DNA from: Byssochlamys sp. IMV 00236
Lineage: Eukaryota; Ascomycota; Eurotiomycetes; Eurotiales; Thermoascaceae
DNA length: 64,000 nucleotides
Reading direction: 5' to 3'
Assembly: GCA_001931875.2 (NCBI GenBank)
Contig: MSJH02000803.1
Span: forward strand, 558,362-622,361
Shown: in pieces, positions 34,690-45,476 of the stretch
Numbering within the stretch: position 1 is the first letter of the stretch
Layout of the letters: each line of letters opens with the position of its first letter
Translations under genes and position numbers: made by a program
The notes under the pieces: generated by a model
What the model was told of the DNA's origin: nothing
What the model saw: the letters and a program-made list of their open reading frames with translations, nothing else
Database searches by the model: none

Positions 34690-35656
34690 CTAGCGCTTCA
34701 TAAACTGGCTTTCCTTCTCAAGCCAGGATCCAAAGTCTTTCAATTCCGGATATGTCTCTCTGAGTTTGGGAATGTTGGCCTTGTAGCCTTCATCGTGGAA
34801 CCACTTGAACATATAGCCAAAATCCTTCATCGAAGCCAGGAAAATAGAACACAAAAAGCGGAAGGTCGTGGGCACAGGTTGTCCAGTCTTCTCCTGGAAG
34901 ATATGAGCCATCTCGTCATAAGTCAATTCATCGCCAGCCAACGAGACGCCTTTCCCCTTGTATTCTTCCGGTTTGAGGAAGGCGTCTGCGCCAAAATATC
35001 CAATATCACTAGTCGCGACTAGCTGGAGGGGCTTGTCCTTCAAAGAGACCTGCCAGCTGGTTGCAAACGCCTTACCGTAAAATCCTGGAACTAAATTGTC
35101 AAAGAACGCCGTTGGGCGTAAAATTGTCCAGTCCATGTTGCTATCCTCGGCCCTATCCACAAGATGGTGCTCGATGTTATGCTTGTGGATAAAGTGCGGG
35201 ACATTGGTCGGATTATTGAACGAGGCTTCTTCACCACCGCGGTCGACAGAGCTATATATGAAGAACTGGACACCTTGTCTGAGGGACTCGTCAATGAGAC
35301 CCTTTCCTTGCTGTTCTTCGTTGGAAGTGTTGCCAATTGCCACCTGTGGTTCATCTGGTTACTCTGTGGTTCTCCAGTATCAGCATGAAGCAGTCGGTAC
35401 TAACCAGGACGCTGAAAACTCCCCATATACGAGATGTGGTCAAGAGACGAGCACTTTGGAAGATCTCCGCGGGATTGTCTAAGTTCCCTTCGATTAATAT
35501 GATCCTGGAAGACAGCTTGGCGAGTCGCTGAGACGATGGGGATGCGGAATTTCGCGTCAAAGCCAAGATCTCAAAGGGAGCATTGCGGGCGACGAGATTC
35601 TTAATGACAGACCCTCCTTGTTTGCCTGTTGCGCCTGTGATTAGAACTGCGGTCAT
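34690..35656 (-). CDS. NmrA-like family NAD(P)-binding protein
   Basis: Exons 35656-35405 and 35343-34690 are joined across a 61-nt GTTAGT...CAG intron, encoding 301 residues. The N-terminus carries the Rossmann motif ITGATGKQGGSV. Next come SRIILIEGNLDNP, WGVFSV, the NmrA-type GNTSNEEQQGKGLIDES and YSSVDRGG, where atypical SDRs have YSS, then NMDWTILRPTAFFDNL. Proteins of this class bind NAD(P) and often sense redox state or act as reductases; NmrA itself restrains AreA. The NmrA proper signature is not assured. It diverges from a Zn2Cys6 regulator gene across 749 bp. Confidence 0.85.
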
Positions 35657-36405
35657 GGTCAAAGATCTTTTTCCAGATTGGTGATAATCTGTTTGGGATA
35701 TCTGCGTTCTTGGTAAGGATCTTGACAAGATGATGTCACAGATGTATAGTATCGGTATGCGAGCTGAGGATGTTCACTTTCTTTCATGTACGTATATATG
35801 TTGACTTATAGCTGCGAAACATGAAAAAGAGAAACCATATAGTTACTTCCATCTTTACTAGTTAGTATAGGTAGATTGCTGATCAGACTTGCTGCTCGTT
35901 ACATCATCTCGGGCTTCGGACTCTACGTATTCGAGTCCCGAACAGCTTCCATCCAGTTAGATTATTCTCCAAGAAACCTTAGCAGGAGAAGGACTTCACA
36001 CTATACATGGGTAAGGTACGGTCATAGTGACACATGTATATAAGCCCACATGGTCGATATAACAGGACGAGTTGAAACTGGTCGGCCCCACCCCGCGATG
36101 ATGACTAAAGAGACTGTATCTCGGGCTTTATTTTGACCCCGAGGGATCTTGGGCAGTATGAGACTTTTGTATAGACACACCTAGCAGTTTTATCTTAGCT
36201 TTCGTATTATTGAGAGAATGATTATCGTGGAAGGGCATAGTTCTTCGCCTTCCTGGCTGGTATTCAGACTTCCTTTTCTGTGATCTATGTTTTTGACTGT
36301 GCATACAGTACTCCTCCCATCTCCTCTCCGAAACAATAGACCATCTATGGTGTTGACCTGATTCCCTGATTAAATTACATATTCGTCACGCGGGTCTCTC
36401 GGGAA
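35657..36405. promoter_or_regulatory. Divergent promoter region, NmrA-like / Zn2Cys6 regulator
   Basis: 749 bp between divergent start codons, the likely promoter of both genes. No individual site stands out. Confidence 0.45.
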
Positions 36406-38548
36406 ATGGCCGATATACAGTTCAGGAAGAGTCCTCAGTCAGGGCCTAGTGCCAACGGACAAGTCTACTCGCGTAGTTGTCAGACATGCAACCGGAGGAA
36501 GGTCCGATGTAGCAGAAGTCAGCCATGTACTAATTGTGTTAAGTCCAAAACGGATTGTGTCTTCCCCGGCCCAGGTCGTGCGCCTCGGAGAAAGAAAAGA
36601 CCCTTGAAGGCCGAGCTTGTGGCCCGCTTGGACAAGTTAGAGGAGAAGATTAAAGGGCTTACGGGGGAGCTAAATGTTGCACAAACCCAGCTCCTCCAAA
36701 GAGACGCTTCTGCAATAGATCCTTCCGCTGGAGAACAATCTCCCAAGCAAAGGGAGCGTCCAATTGGGACGCATCAACCCCAGGAGCATTATCGACGGTG
36801 CTCGGCCGGTCCCTCGGAGAATGAAAAGGGGAGGCTGGTTGTGGACAGAAAGTTCAGTCGGTATATCACCCATGAAGCATTAGTTAGCCTGGGCGATCAG
36901 GTGAGTGATTATAAACTTGCACCATACACGGGAACATTTAGTCTATTTTTTTTTAGTCTCTGTGGCTAACACGGTTGCCCTTCTTGGTGGAAAGATCAAA
37001 GAGCTTCAGGATCTCGTTGGATCACCCAACAACCGTTCGGAAGACTCTGATGAATGTGGCGATTTGGGTAAAGACTATATGCATAATGATACTTTTTTTC
37101 TCTTTGGCTATTCGTGCTTCGCAGACTCTCTTTGCGATTTCCATCCTAGCACAGCACAAAGTCAGCTCCTATGGGAGATCTACCAACAGAATGTGGCGCC
37201 GGTGATTATGATCTTCCACAAGCCTACTCTTGAGACGCTCATACGCAAGGCGTCCACTAAGCCTGACATCCTAGACAGGACTTCTGAGGCGGTTATTTTT
37301 GCAGTCTATTTCGCCTCAGTTGCCAGCATGGGTCCCGAAGAACGTCAGCGTTCCTTGGGCGAAGATCACCAGTCAGCCCTTCAACTCTATCGCTTTGCCA
37401 CTCAGCAAGCATTGGCGAGGGCTGGCTTTCTTCAATCCCGTAACCTGCCTCTGTTACAGGCATCTGTCCTCTTTTTGACATGTCTTCGCCAACCAGGAGA
37501 TGCCGAATTTGTATGGACCATGACTGCTGCAATATATCGGATGGCTCAGGGGCTCGGGTTGCATCGTGACGGGAGTGCTTTTGGGTTGAACCCTTTCGAA
37601 ACCGAAATACGTCGGCGACTCTGGTGGCACATCTACTTACTGGATTGGCAGACGGCTGAGTATCATGCCATCGGAAGTCAGATCAAAGAAGGTAGCTACG
37701 ATACCAAGTTACCATTGAATATCAATGACTCGGATCTATCACCTGAGACTATGGAAATGCCAGAGGAGCACAATGGATTTACGGAGATGACATTTTGCCT
37801 ACTACGATGTGAGATGACTGTCGCCCATTGCCGCCTGCCGCATGTCACATCCGCCAAGGGGCCCGTCATGCTAGCATTAGAGGAGCATATATACGAATTG
37901 GCAAAGATCCAAGTCCATTTGCAGGAAAAGTATCTACGCTTCTGCGAACTATCAGTACCAATTCAGTGGGTAACAGACACCGTCGTCCGGATGGTTTTCG
38001 CGCGGTCATGGTTGGTTGCTCATTTTTCCCAATGGATGTCCAAAGAAATCCCTCTCGATTCCTCTCTACGAGAACAGATGTTCCAGACAGCCATTGAAGT
38101 GGTAGAGTTGGCTTATCTTCTCGAAACTGATCACAGGACTGTGAAATGGTCCTGGTTCTTCGAGGCCTATATGCAGTGGCATGCTGCGGCCTTCATCCTG
38201 GCTGAGCTATGTGATCGACAATGCTCTCCAGAGGCCCATCGAGCATGGAGTGTAGTGGACAGAGCCATACGCCGGTGGTCACAGAAGGACTTCCAAAAAG
38301 GCGTAATGATATTGAAGCCTATTTCCCGGCTTATGGAGCGGGCATCTGTAATTCACGGCTGCTGCGAGCCTAACGCACCAGACGTGCTTGGGGCAAGTAT
38401 CCAGCCCCTAGGGTCATTTAAGGTATCTTCTCATGATTGTATTCCGAACGATAACGAGCCCGGCCCATGCATGGTTTCTTTAGAGGGCGACGAGATCCCG
38501 TCACCAATGGATCTATTCCAGGATATCTTATTTGGAGACATACTTTAG
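36406..38548 (+). CDS. Zn2Cys6 fungal-specific transcription factor
   Basis: Two exons (36406-36900, 36995-38548) encode 682 residues. Residues about 26-53 form the binuclear cluster CxxCxxRKVRCxxxxPCxxCxxxxxxC, followed by basic APRRKKRPLKAE and a coiled coil (LVARLDKLEEKIKGL) for dimerisation. The second exon holds the fungal transcription factor domain (HPSTAQSQLLWEIYQQNVAP; RRLWWHIYLLDWQTAEY). The intron is chosen as GTGAGT...GGAAAG with the branch sequence GGCTAACAC, giving LGDQIKELQDLVG. A shorter alternative using a GTGATT donor at 36905 would insert about ten residues. Target genes are unknown; the divergent NmrA-like gene is the obvious candidate. Confidence 0.88.
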
Positions 38549-39239
38549 CATCATATTGTCTCTCGTTGTCGATGTGGACCCCCAAAAAGGATATAACAGA
38601 AACTAGAAATGGGGTTTTCATCATTTGTTAATCTCTCAATGTCACATTTTCGTATCACCATGTTCTGGGAGATAATCATTTATAGCTTTAATGACTCAAA
38701 TCGTTCTAAGACGAGGGCAAGGGCTCAACTTCATATTGCTCTTTGTGAAGAGAGATGTGAACAAGGATGCCAGTTGTCTTCAATATTAATCAGATATCTT
38801 AGAGACCAGGATTAAGTAGTAGACATTCGTGAGGCCATTCCCACCCATTCTTTATATCACTCGGCTCCTAGTACCATCGGGGCGACGATCGTGCTGGATT
38901 ATAAAGTTCGCCCTTCGGCATCCAAGAAAACTCCGAATCGATGTATCTCTTAGCATTGCGGATTACCCCAACTATGATACAATTAGATAATAGAATCCAG
39001 TAATCACGTATGTTCTAATCACAGGGAGGACACAGAAAGTATAGTCAAATATTGAATCGGAGCAAGCAGTGACTATTTGACATAAATAGAAGTATCTCTG
39101 CTATTATTATATTATAGTTTTCAATGTTGAGAATTTTATGGTGCAAAAAAGACTATAGACAATATCAATAGTGGCCACGAGGTGTATTTCAGAGTCTCAC
39201 GCGGCAGGATGATAAAAGAGGAAGGACACATCCAGTGCC
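38549..39239. other. Convergent intergenic region
   Basis: 691 bp, AT-rich, between the stops of the Zn2Cys6 gene and mod5. No gene recognised. Confidence 0.45.
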
Positions 39240-40715
39240 TTACTCTTCTGCCTTGACTCCATTTTCCTTGATCAATTCTCGCTGTTTGAAATACTCTTCC
39301 TTCTGAGCTCTCCTGGCAGCGTATTTGAGAGCTCTTCTATGAGCATGTCCCTGGATATGTACATTCCATTGCTCTTCGTTTATCATCGTCTTCTGACACA
39401 CCTCGCAGGTCATGCATTTCATCGTGACTTCAACCGGCGTTGATGCTTGCTCTTTCGCGCTCAGTGTGGCTCTCGCCAATTCTGAGAGCGACTTGGGATC
39501 GGGACAGCGTTCATGACCAAGGAATGACATTGTGACCTTTTCCGAGGGCTCAGTGACGCATTTCCTCCAGTTATCCACATCGCTAGCGTCGAGTACATAG
39601 AGCCTATGTGACATTCCTGCTTCCGCGAGGGCGTTCCATAACTTGTTTCGGATCCACTTGATCTGGGAGACAGCATACTGGCGTGTGCTCGATTTGACAG
39701 AATCAATGCAAGTTCTTTTGAGGGAATCAAGCTCCTGTTCACTCATAGTTCCCTCACGCAGAGCAGCAAAGTAAGGCTCCAGTTCCTTAAAACCAATCGA
39801 GACCCATACTCCTCGTGTTTTGTCGACAGCAATGCCTTGCGATGCCTTCTCTTGAAGATAATCGGACATAGTCTGAGCTTCCGACATCAAGCCGTTTTCG
39901 ATCATCGAATCAACTCTCGCATCCAGTCGAGGCCGCAGTTTCTCCCTGTCTGAATGAACCCAGAATATCAGAGTGTCGTATCGCATCTGTCCGGCGGCGC
40001 CGAGCTGAGTGTCGAGCCTGTCTTCCCCACCAATCCCTGCAATTTCATTCCCAGCAAGCAACGAGGCTTGTCTTTGACGCTTCTGCTCCGCGTAAATCTC
40101 CGAGGCTGGCTTGCCTGTTTGAAAATATATCTCGAGTGACCGACGGATTTTGCGTGTTTCGTTCGGATGCCATCGCTCTGCCATGACGGGATCTACCTCC
40201 CTCAGTTTCTCCAGCATTACCTCCGCAGGAGCATCAAGGATCGGCCATGTCTGGGAGGCCGATGTGTATTCCTTTTCGGAAACAAAATCCTCATCGCCTG
40301 ATCCGTTCCCAACGAGCGCATCATTGAAGAGCACCGACTGGGTGTAGTAATGTGTCCCGCCGACGAGAATGGGAAGCTTGCCTCTCGACTGTATCTCCTT
40401 GATAAGTCGAAGGCTCTCCTTCCTAAATGTGCCAACCCGCCAAGGTTCTTCCTCCAGCCCTATACAGCTGATCAGGTGGTGTGGAATGCCGTTTCTCTCT
40501 TCGACAGGAATCTGGTTCGTGATGATCGGCAGACCACGATACATCTGCATTGCGTCGCCATTGATGATTTCACCGTTGAAACGGGTCGCTAGATCTACAG
40601 CAAGCTATCTACAGCAGTTAGAACAATGTCTCAATACCAGAACGAGGAATATCGAGCTACATGCCTTAGACTTGCCGGTGCCAGTGGCACCGACGACGGT
40701 GATGAGGGGGGCCAT
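39240..40715 (-). CDS. mod5: tRNA dimethylallyltransferase (isopentenyltransferase)
   Basis: Exons 40715-40665 and 40604-39240 encode 471 residues. The enzyme transfers a dimethylallyl group to A37 next to the anticodon (i6A37), in cytosol, mitochondria and nucleus in yeast. Motifs are the P-loop VVGATGTGKSKLAVDLA, which is complete only after splicing, GDAMQMYRGLPIITNQIP, the PHHLISCI segment, the substrate motif ILVGGTHYYTQSVLF, and a C-terminal C2H2 matrin/U1-type zinc finger CEVCQKTMINEEQWNVHIQG typical of eukaryotic members. The single 60-nt intron begins GCATGT, a GC-AG intron; no GT donor gives an open, conserved join. Confidence 0.93.
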
Positions 40716-41074
40716 GACAGCCGGTCTCGATGCAGGTAAAAGTCGAAGCAGACTGAGCATAATGACGGAGCTGCAATCTCCAAGTCATCATCTTGCTCTT
40801 CCTCGCATGTCGAAGTTAATGCGATACGACATGGAAGATATTCGAGTATTATTATTGTAGGCGGGGAATGGAACAATTTTAGATGTAACTTTCCCGTCAT
40901 TACCTCATCGGCCTCGGCAGCGATGTTATCGCGGTCCCGATGATAAATACGACAACAATTTAAGCTGGGCTAGTGACTCGTTTGGTCCTATAGATCTTTG
41001 AAGGCTAATATTGCGCTTGGGCATTGCTTCTATATAATCAAAAGAAAAATATCACCAGGAAGCAGAATCGCATC
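40716..41074. promoter_or_regulatory. Divergent promoter region mod5 / caf16
   Basis: 359 bp between start codons, presumably shared promoter. An in-frame upstream TTG/ATG-like extension before caf16 (to 41024) is unlike the family. No specific site recognised. Confidence 0.45.
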
Positions 41075-41998
41075 ATGGGTGAGACCAACAAGCACAACGC
41101 TCAAGCGCCGTCCATTGAAGTTAAAGGACTCTCCTACAACTTTCAGGATGGATCTCCGGGCCTTCAAAACGTCAGTCTGAATCTTCCAGGCGGTAGTAGG
41201 ACTCTTCTCATTGGCGGTATGGACATTAATTGACCACCTCCCAGCGGACTCCCTGCATCCGTAGAAATATGCTGACATGCTGAGGCAGCAAACGGAGCTG
41301 GAAAGACGACGCTTCTTCGTCTCCTGGCGGGGAAGCGTCTTGCTCCTCACGGTACCGTCTCTGTGGGAGGCGTTGACCCTTTCCAAGATGGTCTTGAGGG
41401 GGTGACTTATCTGGGAGTCGAGTGGGTTCTTAACAGCATCGTGAGAACTGATATCGACGTCCCGACGCTCCTCGCGTCGGTAGGAGGAAACGCCTACCCA
41501 GAACGAAGAGATGAGCTGATCGACATCCTCGACATTGACTTGGCCTGGAGAATGCATGCCGTTTCAGACGGTGAGCGGCGGCGTGTCCAGCTGGCTATGG
41601 GTTTGCTCCGGCCATGGCAGGTTCTTCTCCTCGATGAGATCACAGTCGACCTGGATCTGCTATCCCGCAGCAATTTCCTGTCTTTCTTGAAGCGCGAGAC
41701 AGAGACGAGACCTTGCACTATTGTCTACGCGACACACATTCTAGATAACCTGTCGCAGTGGCCGACTCATCTGGTCCACATGCATCTTGGTCAAGTGAAG
41801 CAACGGGGTCCGATAGAAAGTTTCAACGTCGAAGTTCCGCAAAAGGCAGCTGAAAATAGTCAACTCGGAGAGTTGGTCCTTCAATGGCTCAAAGAGGACC
41901 TGGCGCACAGAGGGCCGCGAAACGGGCGACCGGGACAAGGGAAGACGTACGAGTCCCTTGAAGGAAAAGGAGGATACGGAAATGAGAAAGTCAAATGA
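41075..41998 (+). CDS. caf16: CAF16-type soluble ABC ATPase
   Basis: Exons 41075-41216 and 41289-41998 encode 283 residues. It is a single ABC nucleotide-binding domain with no membrane segment, as in yeast Caf16, a partner of the CCR4-NOT transcription and deadenylation complex. The Walker A motif [20 protein letters not shown] is assembled by the splice. The signature is [16 protein letters not shown], and Walker B is [14 protein letters not shown], where the usual D-E-P becomes D-E-I-T-V-D-L-D as in the CAF16 group. The switch His lies in [12 protein letters not shown]. The C-terminus is a short charged Gly-rich tail. Confidence 0.92.
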
Positions 41999-42161
41999 TC
42001 TAAATCGCATGGTTCAATTACGCTAGATTCAACAATACCCATATAATCTATTCAACTAGAACTAATGGTAATAAGATAGATAGATATAGGTGTCTCAGCA
42101 AGACGCCGTACGACCGTGAAATGCAAAACAACTTTTGCGAGTCCCCTTCTTGTGACACTCT

Positions 42162-44652
42162 CTAGAAAGGAATATCCGAGATAGCATATATGCGCAGAGA
42201 CGTGTCCTCACTTGCAACGGCAAGTTCATACTTGCTCCCTTCCTTCTGCTCACTATCGACCATATTGTCTGGGTTAGGACGCCATGACAGATAAGTTATA
42301 CTCCTAGAAGGCGAAAGGAGCTTGTCAAAGGATGTGATCTGGTCTGTTTCAAGGCTATCAGTAGCAACCTTATGGAGAGAAACTGCCCCGCTGTCTTCAC
42401 CAACGGCCAGATAGAATGAATTCCCACGCGGTGTTGGAAGAAATGAGAGTGCAGTGACGGGATCTTTGACTGAAATGGTCGACTTGCAAACGAATTCTCC
42501 ATCCGTCATTTGCCACAGCTTCACTGTCTTGTCTCTTCCGGCAGTTGCAAAGGCAGGCGGGTTGGATAAAGGCGCCCATGCTGCTCCCAAGATCATTCGG
42601 CTATGACCCTTCGGGTTCGATTTCAATAGGCTAAAACGGGACGGCTCGTCTGCGTGTCTTTCAAAGACAGCCCATTGTCTATCTCGGCCGACACTCAAGA
42701 GATAACGGTCATCAGAAGAGAAGCTCAGGCTGGTGACGGTTAAAGAGTGCGCTGTAAGGGGAGGTCTGATTTCATGCCAATCTGCTGCGTCATATAGACG
42801 GATAACGGCGTGATCAATAGAGCTCGCCTTACACGCAGTGGCAATGATAGATCGGTCATTGCTTACTGCCACAGCCGATATCTCATAGCCATGACCATAC
42901 AACTTCTCGTGTTCAGGCCATAGTGTGTAACGGGCGAGATGGTCCTCAAAGGGTGGATGGTCCATATCAAGCGACACGGGAAGAGCTGACGGTTGTTCAT
43001 CACTAAGGCCGTTCATGTCCTCGCCCAGTGGGACTTCGTCTCCAGCGGCCTTGTTCGAGAGGCCTAGTACGGGAATATTTGCAGTATCCGGCATCTCCTC
43101 CACAGCCAGCTGCTGAAAGCCAGAGAGCTTATTCAACAGCTGAGCAACTGCCTTTGGTTCATTGAAGACACGCAGGAGCTTCTCATCGGCTCCGGAGATA
43201 AACCGTGTAGGACCCAAAGAATCGATACAGTTGAGGTCATAACCGTGGATCTGGGCTCTTGAGAATTCATGCCATGATTTAGCACCGTCTCTCTTCCATT
43301 CTGCATGGACTCTTGTAGTTTGGTCTGAACTAGTGGAGAGAAGGTAGCCACCCTTTGGTTCCCACTCGATATCACTCACAGACCGTACATGGCCGCTGAT
43401 GCCTAGCGTCTGCACCCAGTGATCGACTTCACTCAGGTATTGCCACCTCCTCCAACTACCTGTTCTCCCCAGACTGACAACTTCCTTTCCACCCGGCGCC
43501 CAGAGACCTATCCAGAAGCCGCCCGTGCTTCCCGTGGCAGATGTTGACCCCTTCTGGACGCTTATCTCTCCCATTCTCTCCTTCGAAATCCAAACGCCTG
43601 AGACTGGATCCGGTTCCCATATTATGAGCGAGTTGTCTGCAGAGGAAGAGACAAGTTGCATTTGCTTGGGGTCAGGGTTCCATGCGACGGTATAGATCCA
43701 ATCTTCGTGACCAAAAAGGAGGGCTTCAAATGTGATTGAGTACTTTGAGCCGACAGCGTCGAATGTGTGAGCCTTGTTTGATAACGTCTGTTCAAAACCA
43801 CCAATCATAGGATCATCTGGGTCTTTCGGCACAACAGGAGCTACCTCTCCGCGTTGTACCCGCCAGAGACGAATGTACTTGTCCTGACTTGCAGACGCCA
43901 GTAGGAAGTCCCCTGAGCTGCTCTGTATATCACTTTGGAAAGCAAGAGACCTCACCCACGCTTCATGACCGCTAAGCGTAGCGCAGAGCTGGAAGTCTGG
44001 CTCGCCAGAAGTGTCCTGCGCAACGTAGATCTGTACCGTATTCCTCGTTCCCGCAACTGCCAACACCATCGGTTTCGCAGACACATCGGCCTCCAAAACT
44101 CTCAATGCCAATGTCAGTGAGAAATACCGTGGTTTCAAAGATATCGTATTCACTAGCGTCCCATTTAACTGTTCATCGATCCTCCAGAGCTTGACTGTGC
44201 CATCTGCTGCGCCGGATGCGACAATGTTCGAACCCTCGGCCACGGCGATAGTATTGATCGAGCCTTCATGCCCTTCCAGATGGCCCACGCAGGAAAAGTA
44301 TGGATACGCAGGTTCATCTTGCCATATTCGGATTGTCCGGTCAACCGAACCTGAAAGTATCAGCTTCTTCCCAGTCGATGAGCATGTGTAGAATCGGACG
44401 GCCGTGACTTTGTCAGTGTGCCCGACGAGTAACGAATAGATCCCGCAGCGAGTGTTATCCTATTTGCTTATCAGTATGATCAGTAACTCTTCGAGATATA
44501 TTTTATTTTGGAGGAAGTCATACAGCAGGATTCCATAGCGCTATATTATTGTCGGCGCCAAAGGCAAGCACGCCAGACTGAGAATCCCAGTCTGCAGCGG
44601 CTGGGTGCCTGTTCCCACCAGCGCTGATGTACTCAGTCGTAATCGACACCAT
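42162..44652 (-). CDS. elp2: Elongator complex protein 2 (WD40)
   Basis: Exons 44652-44524 and 44459-42162 encode 808 residues. Elp2 is a double WD40 propeller scaffold of the Elongator complex, which makes the xcm5 side chain on wobble uridine U34 of tRNAs. The N-terminus MVSITTEYISAGGNRHPAAAD is typical of Elp2. Many WD repeats are visible: LILSGSVDRTIRIW, VASGAADGTVKLW, LLASASQDKYIRLW, LVSSSADNSLIIWEP, YLLSTSSDQTTRVH, YLLSVGRDRQWAVFE, FATAGRDKTVKLW. The single intron is 64 nt. The start codon lies 249 bp from that of urm1, which is transcribed the other way. Confidence 0.94.
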
Positions 44653-44901
44653 GAATGCTGATTTCAAGGACCGTCTCCTGGCACGATCCCAGCTATGAGG
44701 CGGTCTCTACCGTTCAGAATGCGCCTGTGCAAGTTGGGTGCGGGGAGGTCTTTTTCGCGTTTCAGACGGTATTAGAAATTTAAGGTTATCGATAAGCCGC
44801 CCAACCAAAGTGGCAGGTCTTTCGTCTTGCGAAGTTCCTCATGCCGCTTCTTTGTCTGCCAGACTTGATCTGAGTATCTGGATCTACTCTTGTGCCTGAA
44901 A
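44653..44901. promoter_or_regulatory. Short bidirectional promoter elp2 / urm1
   Basis: Only 249 bp separate the start codons of elp2 (minus) and urm1 (plus), so the two genes must share promoter sequence. No recognisable TATA or known factor site was identified. Confidence 0.6.
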
Positions 44902-45369
44902 ATGGGGGCTGGTTCTGGGTCTCAGGACCCTAAAGGTGGAAGCATATCCATCACTGTTGAGTTCACGTCTGACTCCTGGCCCCTCTTTGCTGATTGTCGA
45001 GTGCATAACGGCTGACTGCTTTTCGCACAGTGGAGGCCTCGAGATGCTTTTCGCAAATGAACGCAAGCACAGTCTCACGCTACCTGCCACAGTTGACGAT
45101 GGTAAAAAGCCGACGATTAGTTACCTCATCGAATATCTCGTCAAGAATGTCATGAAGGACCAGAGGAAGGAACTCTTCGTCGTGGATAACAACGTGTGAG
45201 TACGAAGCATAAACAGCCTCTGCGCGCCGGGAGGCTAACTATGGAGGGTAGACGACCGGGAATCTTGGTCCTTATCAATGATGCCGACTGGGAACTGGAA
45301 GGTGAAGAGAGTTATGAGTTACAACCAGGGGACAATATCTTGTTCGTGTCTACTTTGCACGGTGGCTGA
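44902..45369 (+). CDS. urm1: Ubiquitin-related modifier URM1
   Basis: Exons 44902-44966, 45031-45195 and 45252-45369 encode 115 residues. Urm1 is the sulfur carrier for 2-thiolation of wobble U34 in tRNAs and also a protein modifier. Evidence is the beta-grasp start [18 protein letters not shown] rebuilt by the first splice, then [20 protein letters not shown] across the second, and the ending FVSTLHGG. The free Gly-Gly C-terminus is essential for thiocarboxylation. The first donor is a weak GTCTGA, but a GCTGAC branch and CACAG acceptor are present and the frame otherwise stops. Confidence 0.92.
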
Positions 45370-45476
45370 TACTAGTCACCCTTTGCATTCCTATATATTA
45401 TGAGCATTACACGATGGCCATGCTATGATATCAAAGCTCTACCGAATAATTCGTTTGATCCAATTGGGCGCTATGG

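Noticed and set aside
36901..36994. Short intron of the Zn2Cys6 gene with a GTGATT donor at 36905
   Set aside because: The longer intron with GTGAGT donor, CTAAC branch and AAAG end gives a better protein join, although the short version is also open.
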